From contig NC_031498.1 in assembly GCF_000237925.1 (NCBI RefSeq), forward strand, positions 29,036,963 to 29,100,962: DNA of 64,000 nt, written 5' to 3'. Both the position numbers and the translations under genes were made by a program. Source of the stretch: Schistosoma mansoni (Eukaryota; Platyhelminthes; Trematoda; Strigeidida; Schistosomatidae). The notes under the pieces are model-generated. The model saw only the letters and a list, made by a program, of their open reading frames with translations, did not search any database and was not told the origin of the DNA. Shown one piece after another: positions 11,662 to 23,365 of this stretch (position 1 is the first letter of the stretch; every line of letters starts with the position of its first letter).

Positions 11662-13589
11662 TGTTGTATCCCCTGGCGAATTATGAATCATAAATCTGAG
11701 GTCCATTTATGGACAAATATAATATGCCTATTCCTATTGGATAGTTGTTAAATAAGTGACCTAATCGTTTCTGTGTTCCTCTTATCATAACCTTTATTTT
11801 GACCTTGGAACTATTATTATTGATTACTTTCCCCCTAGCTACAGCCACATTGGCCAATTACTGTACAAATGTTATTTTTCTATTTTTGATATATGTGGTC
11901 TGTTTGGTTAGTATATATAACCCAGTATGCTTGTAAATAATGATTCATATTGCTGAGGCTGTTATTTGTGTTCTGGACTTAACGGCTGGGCTAGGCAGAT
12001 AGGAAGGACCGGATAGCACCCAAGACTGCTCGTACGTATTTCCTGTATCATTGGACACATATATGTATATATTAAGAGGGCAAAATTGGTACGTTATAAC
12101 AATTGGCGACGGGGATTCTGGAAAAAAAATACAGCAGCCGCTGACGTCATTTCGGAATTAAATAATCCATAATAATTGCCGGTGTTTTTTGGATTTATTA
12201 TTATTATTATTTGCATTAAAAAAATGGCTCTAACTTCCGATCAATTTCAGTTGCTAATCCAGCGACAAGAGCAGCGCTTTAGAAAGAGTCAATTGGATTT
12301 CATTGATAAGTTACACGCGAAGCTGCTGAATCACCCATGCTTCGGGGGTGCAACGGAAGTTGACGCATTAATTTCAAAATTGCGTACAGAGCTGGAAAAC
12401 GATTACAGAACTAATGAATATGCCGGCGAAAGCCTCAATGAATCCATACAAAGCAATAATTTAAGCGCAGCAGTTATACATGATCAGCCCAGTAGCCCAG
12501 TACTACCTGTTTCAGAGACATGCCCTGTACACGGTCCAAGTCTTATTAACCCTGAAACAAAACGTGCGAGCAATGAATCGTCCAGTTCACAGAGAGACAA
12601 TATCTTATTAAGCGCCATTAAAATTGCTGCAGTACCCGCCCATGAAGAAACGGAAAACAAATCGAGCAGTGTATTGAATACAGAGGCGCCAAATGAAATT
12701 AATCATGATACGAAAAATGTTTCTAATGAATCTAATGATCAAAATTCTGTAATTGTTCTACCAGATTTAGATTATTTTGATGATTCATATGTTTCTGTTG
12801 AATTCTCTTATAAAAATGAGAGAAAAATGTCAGATGTATTAAATGATAATCAAGAATCCAATACAACTCTCATAGATACTGATTATCCTAATGATTCATT
12901 ATCTACTAATGAGGTTCCGAGGAAATTCAAGGAAACTATATCAGAAGAATCAAATGTTGGTGACCTCGAATCAAATGTCGTCGATCCTCATGATCTCTTC
13001 AGTTCTAATGCATTCCCTGTTAAATGTGACAAACATATCGCATTAATAGTAACTTGGCTATATGAGGATCCAACAGTCTTTCGTGGGGGAGGGTGAATTC
13101 GAGAAATTTAAAATCCGGATATCAACTCCGGATTTCTCAAAAAGGGGAGGTGTTGTATCCCCTGGCGAATTATGAATCATAAATCTGAGGTCCATTTATG
13201 GACAAATATAATATGCCTATTCCTATTGGATAGTTGTTAAATAAGTGACCTAATCGTTTCTGTGTTCCTCTTATCATAACCTTTATTTTGACCTTGGAAC
13301 TATTATTATTGATTACTTTCCCCCTAGCTACAGCCACATTGGCCAATTACTGTACAAATGTTATTTTTCTATTTTTGATATATGTGGTCTGTTTGGTTAG
13401 TATATATAACCCAGTATGCTTGTAAATAATGATTCATATTGCTGAGGCTGTTATTTGTGTTCTGGACTTAACGGCTGGGCTAGGCAGATAGGAAGGACCG
13501 GATAGCACCCAAGACTGCTCGTACGTATTTCCTGTATCATTGGACACATATATGTATATATTAAGAGGGCAAATTGATACGTTATAACA
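11662..13589 (+). mobile_element. Short young LTR retrotransposon (Ty3/Gypsy-type), gag-only internal region
   Basis: Two direct LTRs of about 440 bp, 11662-12101 and 13151-13589, begin TGTTGTATCC and end GTTATAACA. They are almost identical (two differences seen, both near the 3' end), so the insertion is recent. A 5-bp target duplication GTATC flanks the element (11657-11661 and 13590-13594). A primer-binding-like TTGGCGACGGGGATTC follows the 5' LTR and a purine tract AAAAAGGGGAGG precedes the 3' LTR. Between them is one gag-like frame (12224-13096, ~290 codons from MALTSDQF), acidic and Ser/Asn-rich, with no zinc knuckle seen. I see no pol. It looks structurally complete as a short non-autonomous element that would need proteins from elsewhere. 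It sits in intron 1 of the plus-strand gene. Confidence 0.85.
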
Positions 13590-13594
13590 GTATC

Positions 13595-14749
13595 TATTCA
13601 AAAAAAACAAGAGAAGAGCTAATATCTATTTCATTCTCCTTTGAGATTATGTAGCTAACGAACACAAATGCTTATTTCACTAATAAGTGTCACTAATAAA
13701 TTGATACTACACATTAGATACTCAAACTATAGTTTGCTAGAAACCTATGGACTTGAATTTCATGTTAATTATGCTATTATTAGAGGTTCAATGTAGAATC
13801 CTATCCAATTATTATCCGCTATCATAACGAAAGACCTGAAGTTCTTTGTATCATCACCTTAATATAATTTAACATAATTATTTAATGAATTACCTTTTGT
13901 ATTTAAAGAATAAGGTATTATCTTGAATTCTTATTGGTAATATATGTACATATAAGTTCATATAGCTAAGTACTACTGAATGCAAATAGGTATCAATGCC
14001 AAGGTTGGACTTGATAGTTTCAAATAAATTGAACATTGAGTAGAAAGTTGATAATAAATGTAGAAAAATTTGTATTTTTGATGTTTCGTGACTTAATGTA
14101 AATCACTTCTTCAGAGTAAACAAATAACCGACATTAAATGAACACAAGTTTAAATAGTACAATGAAAACAAATTTGAAGTCTATCTTTTGAATAATATAA
14201 ATGACAACATTAAGATATCTTTCCATAGGGTTGATAAAATCATTTAATAACAGACAAATTTAATTAGATAATATGCAAATATGATCGATTAATGATATCC
14301 TGGCGGTTAGTGATTCATTTACTTACAAATATTTTTCATCGACGATATGAGGAGACATTCAAAAAATATCAGCAGTTTAAACTGAGTAACTTTGTAAACA
14401 TTAAACTATCTAAAAGATCTGTTGATAATAGAATTTTTTTTTTAGATAATGAAATCAACAACTTCAATATATTTCGTACTACAAAAAAAAACATTTTGTT
14501 CAACTTACTCATTAAAATAACTTTATTATTTTTTCTGAAACTTATCACTATAAAAACTGATATACTTTATAAGACTGTTGTAAATGAGAGATATCTAAAC
14601 AATAGTGTTATCTTACTTTCCGACAACTCTACAATATACACAAAAGACATCGTATGGTACTAAATCTATAACTTTCCGATAAGGTGACGTGTATCATTAC
14701 TTACTTAAATACATACAAACATACATACATACTTATTTATTTACTTACT
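13595..14749. other. AT-rich intronic stretch
   Basis: Contains one arm of a fold-back family near 14078-14125 (gatgtttcgtgacttaatgtaaatcacttcttca; compare 20640) and a 123-codon frame at 14292-14660 that is Asn/Ile/Lys/Phe-rich and probably chance. A tetranucleotide patch (tact/ttac type) lies at 14695-14757. Confidence 0.45.
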
Positions 14750-15178
14750 TACTTACGCATGTCACCCCTCGTTGAGGAGCATAGGGCTAACACCAGCACT
14801 CACTATCCTCGACAATCCTTTCCAGTTATTTTCAGTTAACATTCATCCTTTTCATATTTGCTTCTATTTCCCGACGCAGTGTATTCTTCGGTCTTACACT
14901 TTTCCATCGCCCTTCAGGATTCTAAGTTAGAGCTTGTTTCATGATACAGTTTGATGATTTCAATAATCTACATCATATCCACTTCCCATGTCTTTTCCTA
15001 ATTTCATACTCCATTGGAAGTTGGTTTGTTCTCTTCTACAGTAGGTTGTTGCTGATAATATCGGGTCAACGGACATTCAGTATCTTATGTAGACAACTGT
15101 TTATAAATACTTGCACATTTTTGATGATGGTTGTGGTAGTTCTACATGTTTCAGCTCCATACAGTAGAACGTGGTATT
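14750..15178 (-). mobile_element. RTE-type LINE 3' fragment
   Basis: Same family and orientation as 1622-2595. On the minus strand it covers the 'YGAET.R' region to the 'FTRG' end. Several stops make it a fossil fragment; its 3' end abuts the tetranucleotide tract. Confidence 0.7.
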
Positions 15179-16125
15179 AGTTGAATACCGTAATGAATTC
15201 ATTTATGTCAATAATTATTCAAAGAAAGGATATCTACAAATAATGTCTTATCAAACTAACAAAGAGATATTGGCCAAGATAGGATAGAATAACGATTGTA
15301 GTGAAATAAGTGTAAGGTTGATTATACATTAATCAATAAAGTGAGTAACCTATAAACAGGAAAAGGAGCTAATAAACGTATGACAACAAGGGGTATAAAA
15401 ATACGAAAATCCAACTTTATGATTATTATTTTAGAGTAGAAATAAACTAGTGTGATAAAATATGGTTTCATTTTGCTTCGAATCTCTTTTTCTTTTTTTT
15501 TTTGATATTCCTAGAATTCTTATGTTTTTTTCCGGTATATTTCGATTCCTTTACATTATCTTCATATACGTTTAACTAGTTACTCATTATCTCAATTCAA
15601 CAACTAAGTAGATAACAAACACGTTATTACTTTAAGTGATGGGTACTGAGTTTGAGCTCCTTTCTAAACATTAACCATAAGATGTAGGTAAATTTAATTG
15701 ATGAATTCAAAATGGGACAAAACGCGCTTTTTCTGTTCAAATTATAGTTTATTGTGTATCACCTTGTTCTTTATCCAGATTTAAGCACTTAATCATCTTA
15801 TATGTATAAACCCACGAATTAAGTAACAATAAATGAATATGATAAAGCTTGAAAGAAACCTAATAGTTTGATTAGTATACTTAGCTTCTCTATAACTTAA
15901 TTGAAATAATGTTTTTGATATATACTGACTATTTTTCATTTCGTTTTCTGAATACCCTTGAGTATTTATATGAAAGCTATTGTAAACTTTATAATTCCTT
16001 TAGGTACATACTACTTATTAAAATGAATAATAATAGTAGTACTATTGTCACTGACAGATAAGTACTGAACTCAGTCCAACGAAATAATTGATTGTTATAT
16101 GTTAGCTGTTTGTTGCATTGATAAA
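15179..16125. other. Unique AT-rich intronic stretch
   Basis: No gene. A weak Sm-alpha remnant occurs at about 15650-15745 (gatgaattcaaaatgggacaaaacgcg). Confidence 0.45.
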
Positions 16126-16607
16126 TGTTATATCGATTGCTTACCTATTAGAGAACAGTCAATTTATAGATCGCCCAATGATACACAAAAGCTGTATGAG
16201 CAGTCTTGAGTATTTATCAGTCCTGCTTTCTGCCTAGCCCAGTCACTTAAGTCCAGAACACCAATAACAGCCTCTGTAATATGAATCATTATTCTCAAAC
16301 ATACTGGGTTTATATACCAAACAAACTGAATACATCATACCATAAAATAGAAAATAACATTTGTATAAGATTTGACCAACTGTGGCTGTGAATAGGGGGA
16401 ACAGTAATCAAGAGACTGGGGACAACTCAAGAACGGTAAACCATATAATAATAGTTCATAGATCAAAATAAAGCTTATAGTAAGAGGAGCATGAATATGA
16501 ATAGTTTAGTTACTTAACAATTATACAATAGGAAATATACATATCATATTTTGGTCCATAAATAGTTCTCAAAAGTTACCATTCATAAATCTCCAAGGGA
16601 TATAACA
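16126..16607 (-). mobile_element. Old solo LTR, same family as the element at 11662
   Basis: On the minus strand it runs TGTTATATCCC...to...TATAACA and shares 'gctgttattggtgttctgga', 'gcctaggcaga' and 'acccagtatgtttg' blocks with the young LTRs, but is clearly diverged. Flanks ataaa/ataag are a possible decayed target duplication. No internal region is attached; old copy. Confidence 0.7.
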
Positions 16608-17335
16608 ATAAGTACTTGGATAGTACTCAGTTTTGAACTTAGTGAAATCTTTGCTATACCAGATATGAATTGAATGCTTCGTTTTTTTACACATTACCAA
16701 CCATATAGTTATGTTTCATTTCATACAGATAAGTCATCACTATTTATGCATCAGCTTATTGTTGTGTAATCTTCAAAGTTGATTGAACTTAATTGAATAT
16801 ATTAAGAGTGAATGCACCCAAAATAAATAATTGAAGACGGTTTAAGCAATATTTTTACCATCTTTTTGAACCCTCAATAGTTATGCAATGACTCTTTGTA
16901 GCATTCGTAACCGTTTGTGGGTATAGGTAGAGTGGTTCATTAGGCCGATCTCCACCACCCATATTACCGTTCAGGTCAGTACATGGGATAAGTTTCAAGA
17001 TCCAGGAGGTACGACGAGGACGTGTGAGTCAGATTTTGCCTCAGAATAACGTATTTACATTAGATACAATATGACTATTGTACACTGTGTTTTGTTAGAT
17101 TGTAATAGTGGTTAGGATCAAGCTCTGCCTATAGTTTAAACTGAATAACGCTTAGATATTTACGCATAATTAACATGCTTAGTGAGTATCTCAATAAATG
17201 AAGACTAACACCTTTATCAAATGTTTAATAATCTTCTACCTATAACATGTTTACAAGTCATTATAGTGTTGTTTCAACATTTATCATGCAAAATTAGTGA
17301 CAGTGGTCAATACGTAGAAAAAACCTTAGTTGTCT
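16608..17335. other. Unique AT-rich intronic stretch
   Basis: No gene or recognised repeat beyond a GC-richer patch at 16915-17045 (ccgatctccaccacccatattacc) that may be an unnamed old repeat. Confidence 0.4.
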
Positions 17336-17339
17336 TATA

Positions 17340-17740
17340 TTAAAATCATGAACCGTATGCGACCCCGTAGATGCGCACTGCCGAGCAGTGCTACACTAGG
17401 ACAAAACGATCGTCCAGTGCTTCTAGGTTTTCAATAGTGATCTAACATTGATTGGTCCATGATTTTAATGAAATCCAAAAATCTCCACAACTGAAAACTG
17501 TTAATCGCCTTAATTTACTTACACTTTTAATAATAAGAATTTCATAGTTGAAAGCATGAGTCATATGAAGCTAGATCACCATAGAAAACCTAGAAGCACT
17601 GGACGGCTGTTTGGTCCTATTGTGGGACTCCTCATCAGTGTGCATCCACGATCTCGCCTCGAGAGATTCGAACCCAGGACCGATCAGTCTCGCGCCAAAG
17701 CACTATGAAAATACTGAAATCTCCACAAAACCCCTTCTGA
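17340..17740. repeat. Two family B copies, tails facing
   Basis: A plus copy (17340-17480: gatgcgcactgcc...gtccagtgcttctagg) followed by a minus copy (17545-17740). Both have decayed hammerhead cores. Here the tails point towards each other, unlike the head-to-head copies. Confidence 0.65.
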
Positions 17741-18214
17741 TAATAAGAATTTCATAAATTATATAGTTTATTGACTTTACTTACTAGAACTAACAACTTG
17801 ACAACTAATTTCAAACACTTAATAATATTGAATAATGATTTATACAATTTTATTAAAAAGTAACTTGTTTCATTATATAAACTTCATTCATTCCATAATA
17901 CATGACCTACCTATCTAAGTTTCTTTTTAAAACTTCAGTTTCATTATTTTGCTGTTTTTAAGAGAAAAAACAAACAAACTGTAAACAAATTCATATAGTA
18001 ACAAGTACTCATCATGTACACAATAGAAACTTTTAAAATTCACAATGCAAAAGTGTTAAAAATACTATAAATCAATTGGAGAATGCTCAAGAGAATTGAA
18101 TAAAAACAGAAAAGTCCTCAATTGGTTTTATCTATATATTTCAAAGCATCCTATGAATAAGTTACGAAATGAAAAGAAGCAATCAATATTCAAAAAAAAT
18201 CGCTATAAGCAAAG

Positions 18215-18510
18215 GTGGATGGTTGTTAGCAGTGAAATCCAGGAAGCGAGTTTCGTCAGCCTAATTTATACACATCTAAGAGTGAACATCAACTCTGAAA
18301 TTCAGATACACCCAGATGAAGAGTCCTAAATAGGACGAAATTCGCTTCTTGGATTCCAATGCTATCCATATTTGCTTATATTGCTTGTGAATTAAGACAA
18401 CATAGAGGCAACACGCACAGTATGCATATATGCCAATAAGAGACTGATGATCAACTACAGTCCTAAATATCAATGAAAAGATTCATGTAAACAACATCAA
18501 GTTAATTTGA
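18215..18510 (+). repeat. Sm-alpha copy, 3' two thirds
   Basis: Begins 'ggtggatggttgttagcagtg', has 'gagtgaacatcaactctg', a decayed hammerhead (agatgaagagtcctaaataggacgaaat) and the standard 3' body ('ttgcttgtgaattaagacaa', 'aatagagactg', 'tcaatgaaaagattca'). Confidence 0.75.
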
Positions 18511-19318
18511 TACTCAAAAAAAGCATAGGTTTATCCATTTATGAATTCCTTTTATTTTCCCTATTCAGTTTAATTTTGTATCACATGGCATACACACATT
18601 ATTAACATGAACAACTTAAAAGGAATCAATAAGAATATCAGGTTTGACAATTATTATCGCTGGATTGTCTTTAGGAAAACTATATTATTTTATTCACTAC
18701 AGATTGACGTCAATGATAGACACCATTAAAGAGCAAGGAGCACTGAATAAATGTTCCCTCCAGGTATGATACTTCTAAGGATTGAGCATTTGTAACTCCA
18801 TCAGGAACTGGACCTAATAATTTCTGATCCAAGAGTAACCAATTAGACTTTAAACTAACAACATATTTCAATCCCCTATAATAGGACGATCATCATTAAA
18901 TATCATGATAACCAATTTTCAAAATCTTAAGTATACACGGTTGAGGAGTACTATATTATGATGAATAAGTTATGATATACTCCGTGGTTTTCAGTACCTA
19001 TCTCAACTGACATCAATTCATAGAGAATATCTCCTACAAATTAAAATAATCACCACAAAACATCTTTATCTAAATAAGGATATCTTAATTCTGACTGCTT
19101 TTGTAGTGTATGGTCACATTTACACTGATATAATATGTTATCACTAACAATGAATATTGAATTGAATTAACTGTATTTATTCATAAGACTATATCTAAGT
19201 AATATACTACTGATATGTAACGAAGACGTATATTCATGAACCGCTATGCTCAAGATCAGTATAATTAATATATCATCATCAAAATTATGTTTAAACATTG
19301 ATATAATCTATTTCATTC
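18511..19318. other. Intronic stretch with a possible unnamed repeat
   Basis: At 18690-18860 both strands have short open frames (minus: e.g. LGPVPDGVTNAQSLEVS), which looks like a decayed mobile-element coding piece; I cannot name it. The rest is AT-rich. Confidence 0.4.
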
Positions 19319-19800
19319 AGAGGGGGTTTTGTGGAGATTTCAGTATTTTCATAGTTGACGGGAGACTGGTAGGTCCTGTGTTCGAATCTCGCGAGGCAAG
19401 ATCGTGGATGCGCACTTCTGAGGAATCCCACAATAGGACGAAATGGCCATCCTGTGCTTCCAGGTTTCTCATGGTGGTCTAGCTTCAATTGACTTATGAT
19501 TTCAACTATAAAAATAACCTACTTTGTCAAGGAACAAACTTTAAAAAAAAAGGAAGAAAAAAAGAAAGAGGGAACACAATGCACCCTAGAGATAAAAGAA
19601 ATGGAGAAAACGACAATAGAGAATTCATAGTTGAAAGCATGAGTCAATTGAAGCTAGACCACCATGGGAAACCTGAAAACACTGAACGGCCGTTTCGTCC
19701 TATTATGGGGCTCCTCAGCAGTGCGCATCCACGAACCCGCGCTCGCGATACTCGAACCCACGACCCACCATCCTCGAGACACTAATCCCAAGGAAACACA
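19319..19800. repeat. Family B pair including a good hammerhead
   Basis: 19320-19510 is a plus copy whose left end carries an inverted tail (gggggttttgtggagatttc) fused directly to the tRNA-like part, a snap-back structure. 19620-19800 is a minus copy. In the minus copy, 19680-19723 reads CACTG-CTGAGGAG...GGAC-GAAA-CGG-CCG-TT-CAGTG, with all core residues present. Confidence 0.7.
19680..19723 (-). ncRNA. Hammerhead ribozyme motif (family B)
   Basis: Stem I CACUG/CAGUG, core CUGAGGA, stem II with one mismatch, GAAA, stem III CGG/CCG, cleavage triplet GUU. Type I order (stem I open). Predicted by eye from the hammerhead consensus. Confidence 0.6.
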
Positions 19801-19879
19801 GCTCACTATTTATGCTCACAAAGCCTCAACATAAGTACACTTGAAACCATGACGTGGAAAGAATGACCAAACTAACGAT

Positions 19880-20439
19880 ACTACATATTGTTGATGCACT
19901 AAACTTTGTGCTTTGTTGACACAATTGGAAACCCTCCGAAAGGTGTTTAGGTGTATTTCGGGTGAGTCGACCGATGGTCACTCCAGGCTAATTGACCCCA
20001 GAATGTCACCTGCTGCAAACAGCCATTATTCACATGATGGTTTGTTTTATGACTTTCAGCGGCGTCATCCAGACTGGTTTAAAGATTGGAAAGATATTAA
20101 GTCCAAAACCACTTCTTGTTTCTTCTTAACTGTAAATTTAGACGCAGTAGTCATAAAAGTGTTCTCACTAAACTCATCAGTCCGTTGGTTTCATCCAACA
20201 ACTGAACTCAGCTCGAAGTGGGAATACGAAAATCATATTCCCATTCTAATTCCTAACAGGAGAAGTATTCATTTACCTCTGATGTCTTCTTATTTGCAGA
20301 ACAGTTGACACCTTCAGTTTGTTCTACCGCAAAATCAGTACTTCCTGCATTTTTTTACCGACTTTACTAAACGAGTAACAAGGTCAGGAATCGTCTGTAG
20401 TCACAGATCTGTCCATAACCGTCGCGACCTCTGTTTATT
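19880..20439 (+). other. GC-richer 131-codon reading frame of unknown origin
   Basis: A plus-strand frame from 19913 to 20308 (starts MLTQLETLRKVFRC, contains HYSHDGLFYDFQRRHPDWF) stands out from its AT-rich surroundings in base use. I see no splice junctions matching the flanking gene and no family I know. It could be a piece of an unnamed mobile element or a captured gene fragment. It stops ~130 bp before an assembly gap. Confidence 0.35.
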
Positions 20440-20639
20440 NNNNNNNNNNNNNNNNNNNNNNNNNNNNNNNNNNNNNNNNNNNNNNNNNNNNNNNNNNNNN
20501 NNNNNNNNNNNNNNNNNNNNNNNNNNNNNNNNNNNNNNNNNNNNNNNNNNNNNNNNNNNNNNNNNNNNNNNNNNNNNNNNNNNNNNNNNNNNNNNNNNNN
20601 NNNNNNNNNNNNNNNNNNNNNNNNNNNNNNNNNNNNNNN
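20440..20639. other. Assembly gap
   Basis: Run of 200 N. Confidence 1.
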
Positions 20640-20714
20640 CGTTTCGTGACCCAGTGTAAGTCACTTCTTCAAAGAATAAATCTGAAGAAGTGACTTACAC
20701 TGAGTCATGAAACG
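20640..20714. repeat. Fold-back element, 32-bp arms
   Basis: Arms 20640-20671 and 20683-20714 match in 30 of 32 positions as reverse complements, separated by 11 bp. One arm sequence (cgtttc.tgac.cagtgtaagtc type) recurs singly at 14078-14125. The gap begins exactly at the left arm. Confidence 0.8.
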
Positions 20715-21162
20715 TCAGAAAGTCTAATTTTTCTACTCATTAGGACATTACAAATATATTAATTTATTTATAAAAATCTACCCCAATGCTCAATTTATTC
20801 AAAAACCTAACAATATATTCATCCTTTACTACTAGATACATGATGAATCTCATGTTTGAAACGACAAAATAAGAATAAGATGTTTATAAGATAATCACTT
20901 GGTTATACCTTCAGTTTTTTTTCTGCAAATAACATAGAACTCATTTCTTAGGGTTAAATTATGAATACAATCTTAGCTTATGATTTTCAACTACAAATAA
21001 GTATCTATATACGAAATAAATCTTTGGTGATCATGTATATCATTCAATACTACCTTCATATTTGAAACTGTCACTCTTACATGATGCCAGACGCTTTGGA
21101 ATCAGAATGAATTATGTAAGAATTTATTCCATATCAATATGATTGATAACTGTTGTTGATTT
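20715..21162. other. Unique AT-rich intronic stretch
   Basis: No gene or recognised repeat seen. Confidence 0.5.
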
Positions 21163-21688
21163 ATCCCAAATGCCCTGATACGGCCGAGGGTAGGGAGGGT
21201 CAACTCTCCCTCTCCAAATGCTCTCACACGGCCACGCGTATACAGACTCTGTCAGGGAAGTCATACTCACTGCATTCTCGTGCCACAGGTGTTGATTACG
21301 AAATTGAGAGGACGAAAAGCGAATGTCCGGCGCTTTAATCGGGTTGGTGGGCACGGTAAGTCCACCCAAGGGAGTTGGAAAACCCTCATTCCAAACCAAT
21401 GGTGTACATGGGCTCCAGGATCCTGAGGGGACAAATGGTGTATGAATCAATCGTTGGTCACCAGCTACCATGGGATTGCATCTCACGACGTTGTTTCACT
21501 GCCTTGCGAATCGGACTTTCAGGTCGAAGGCTCCGGATGTGGCCTACTAAGTAAACCACCTGCTTCGGTTTGAGCACCCGGGCATTATCATAGCCCATAC
21601 ACAAACCATGTGACTTGTGTGGCGTATATGTATTGGGTGTCTCTTTGTACCAATATTTATGTGTTCAAATAAATAGTAAACAAATAAA
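21163..21688 (+). repeat. Family A repeat, copy 2 (full length)
   Basis: Starts 'cccaaatgccctgatacggc' and ends 'tgttcaaataaatagtaaacaaataaaat'. A long antisense frame crosses it, as in other copies. Confidence 0.75.
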
Positions 21689-22119
21689 ATCCCGTCAGTA
21701 TCATTGTTTATTAAACTTTCACCACTAAATTGCAAAACAAATTAAGTAATTAAAAACGATCCATTAGAAAACCATAACAGAATAATATGGAATATACATA
21801 ATATTTATGCACAAAAAGGGTTCAGTAGCCGAATAGTTTCAGCACATGGCACTTCACCATTGAATTCAACATTTAAAACTCCTCACTTACTAAAGTTCGG
21901 ACAGGCAAGATAGTGTCACTTGCTTTCCCACAGAAAAAATCTATAGTTCAAAGCCTACTACACTCACCAGTAGGTGCATTATCATCCTCGGAAACCTCCA
22001 GTTAGTAACACCATATTATTTTTCTAAAATATCCATTTAAAAACTTTTCGCGTTTTCTTCATCTTTTTTTAAAGATGCATTTTTTAAATTTGGTTTACAT
22101 TTTACGAATATTTTTTTAG
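21689..22119. other. Intronic stretch before exon 2
   Basis: Unique AT-rich DNA ending in a T-rich tract that serves as the acceptor for exon 2. Confidence 0.5.
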
Positions 22120-22206
22120 CTTATCATCTCTGGTTTAGTTGGAATGTGCATTTGTTTTCGGCATAGATTTCCTTCAATCTCACCACAATTTATGAATGTT
22201 ATCCAA
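22120..22206 (+). CDS. Exon 2 of the plus-strand membrane-protein gene
   Basis: Acceptor TTTTTTTAG and donor CAA|GTAAGT bound 29 codons in phase 0/0. The peptide LIISGLVGMCICFRHRF continues exon 1 (SGIP|LIISG) and completes a second transmembrane helix followed by basic residues. Phase, splice signals and hydrophobicity all fit, so I am fairly confident in the junction. The next exon is less certain. Confidence 0.75.
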
Positions 22207-22319
22207 GTAAGTTTTACGAATATTTTTCATAGTATTTTTTCCATTGATAAATTAAAATTATATTACTGACCCAGTTAATGTCTAACCTCAACCAATCAAC
22301 GATTCTAGTTCAGTTGTAT

Positions 22320-22500
22320 AGAAGTAAAGAGTTTGCGCGAGACTGAAAGTCGTCGCTTCGAGTCCCGCGTGAGAGATAGTGGATCCGCACTGCGCGGGAG
22401 TCCCATACTGAGACGAAATGGTCGTACAGTGTTTCCATGTTTTAAATAATGGTTTAACATTGATCGATTCATTATCTTAATTAAAACTCAACAACCTCTA
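22320..22500 (+). repeat. Family B copy, decayed
   Basis: Head 'gtatagaagtaaagagtttgcgcgagactg', B-box region 'gcttcgagtcccgcg', decayed hammerhead and a tail ending 'caacctctacaaccctata'. This tail variant also appears at 58062-58255. Confidence 0.6.
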
Positions 22501-23365
22501 CAACCCTATACTTATTCGAACAATTTATAAATAAGGGATACATATAGTTGTCGTTTACGACAATTGAAGCTTCTAAATAAAGCATATAAGAAACTTAAGT
22601 CAAAAACTTCTGTTTAATCGTATATGCTACGCACAATGTAGTGAATCCGTATTCAGCCTCTCTCCCTCATTTTACAATACGTACAAACAACCCGACTAGA
22701 AATTAGTTATTTATTCAACAGTAAACAATTAAGCTTATCATGGACACCTCAAAATTCTTATGCGAAGTTCTCATCATAAGGACCTGTTATATCAGAAATA
22801 ATGTAGTCAAGCACTAATGGAGTTGAATAGTGGTCAAACTACGTCAAGGATTATTTAGAGGTGAAACACTTGAATCATTAAATCTAGAAAAAATAGCCTA
22901 AAAGCTTTCAATTTGAGTACACATGCAGCTGTAAGTGATTATTGCTAAGAAGTTTTGAACTAAATTGAAGTAGTTTAATAATCCACATGAAATAGTCATA
23001 GAATATTCTTTGTTTGAAGTGGCGTGGTTTTAAATTGCTGTTTAGTATTTAACTACTTTCCAACTGAAATCAGTTCGGGACATAAATTACCTTCAAATCA
23101 CCCAGTGAATTAAAAAAAAGGAGAACTACTTAGTCAAAAAGCAATCGTCTTATGTTGTTTAGTCAAATTATAAAATGTGAAAATTCATTTCATTTATCTT
23201 TTTTGAGATAGAAAAGACATGATATTCTCCTTGTATACCCTTCAACATACAGCAATTCTATCATTACATTCATTGCTCGAATAAATTGTTCTTTTCCCTT
23301 GTAAATTTCAAAGTATTCAGACTGTATCTTTGTCAAGTTTGAGCAAATATAAAACATGTTGTTAT
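22501..23365. other. Unique AT-rich stretch
   Basis: No gene recognised. If the ITPR gene continues leftwards this would be intron or 3' flank. Confidence 0.45.

Larger units (their letters stand above)
5694..22119 (+). other. Intron 1 of the plus-strand membrane-protein gene (16.4 kb)
   Basis: Bounded by GTAAGT at 5694 and TTTTTTTAG at 22119. Exon 1 ends and exon 2 begins in phase 0. It is packed with repeats of families A, B and C, Sm-alpha, LINE fragments, a young LTR element and an old LTR copy, plus an assembly gap. Confidence 0.7.

Noticed and set aside
14292-14663. 123-codon ORF
   Set aside because: Composition (Asn, Ile, Lys, Phe) and poly-A runs are what chance gives in very AT-rich DNA; no splice or homology support.
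16920-17045. Minus-strand GGGD-like peptide as the missing ITPR pore
   Set aside because: Only a short GGG-D coincidence; flanking residues do not match the ITPR pore or TM6 and no splice sites fit.
21124-21486. 120-codon minus-strand protein
   Set aside because: Antisense frame within family A; similar frames appear in the other copies, so it belongs to the repeat.
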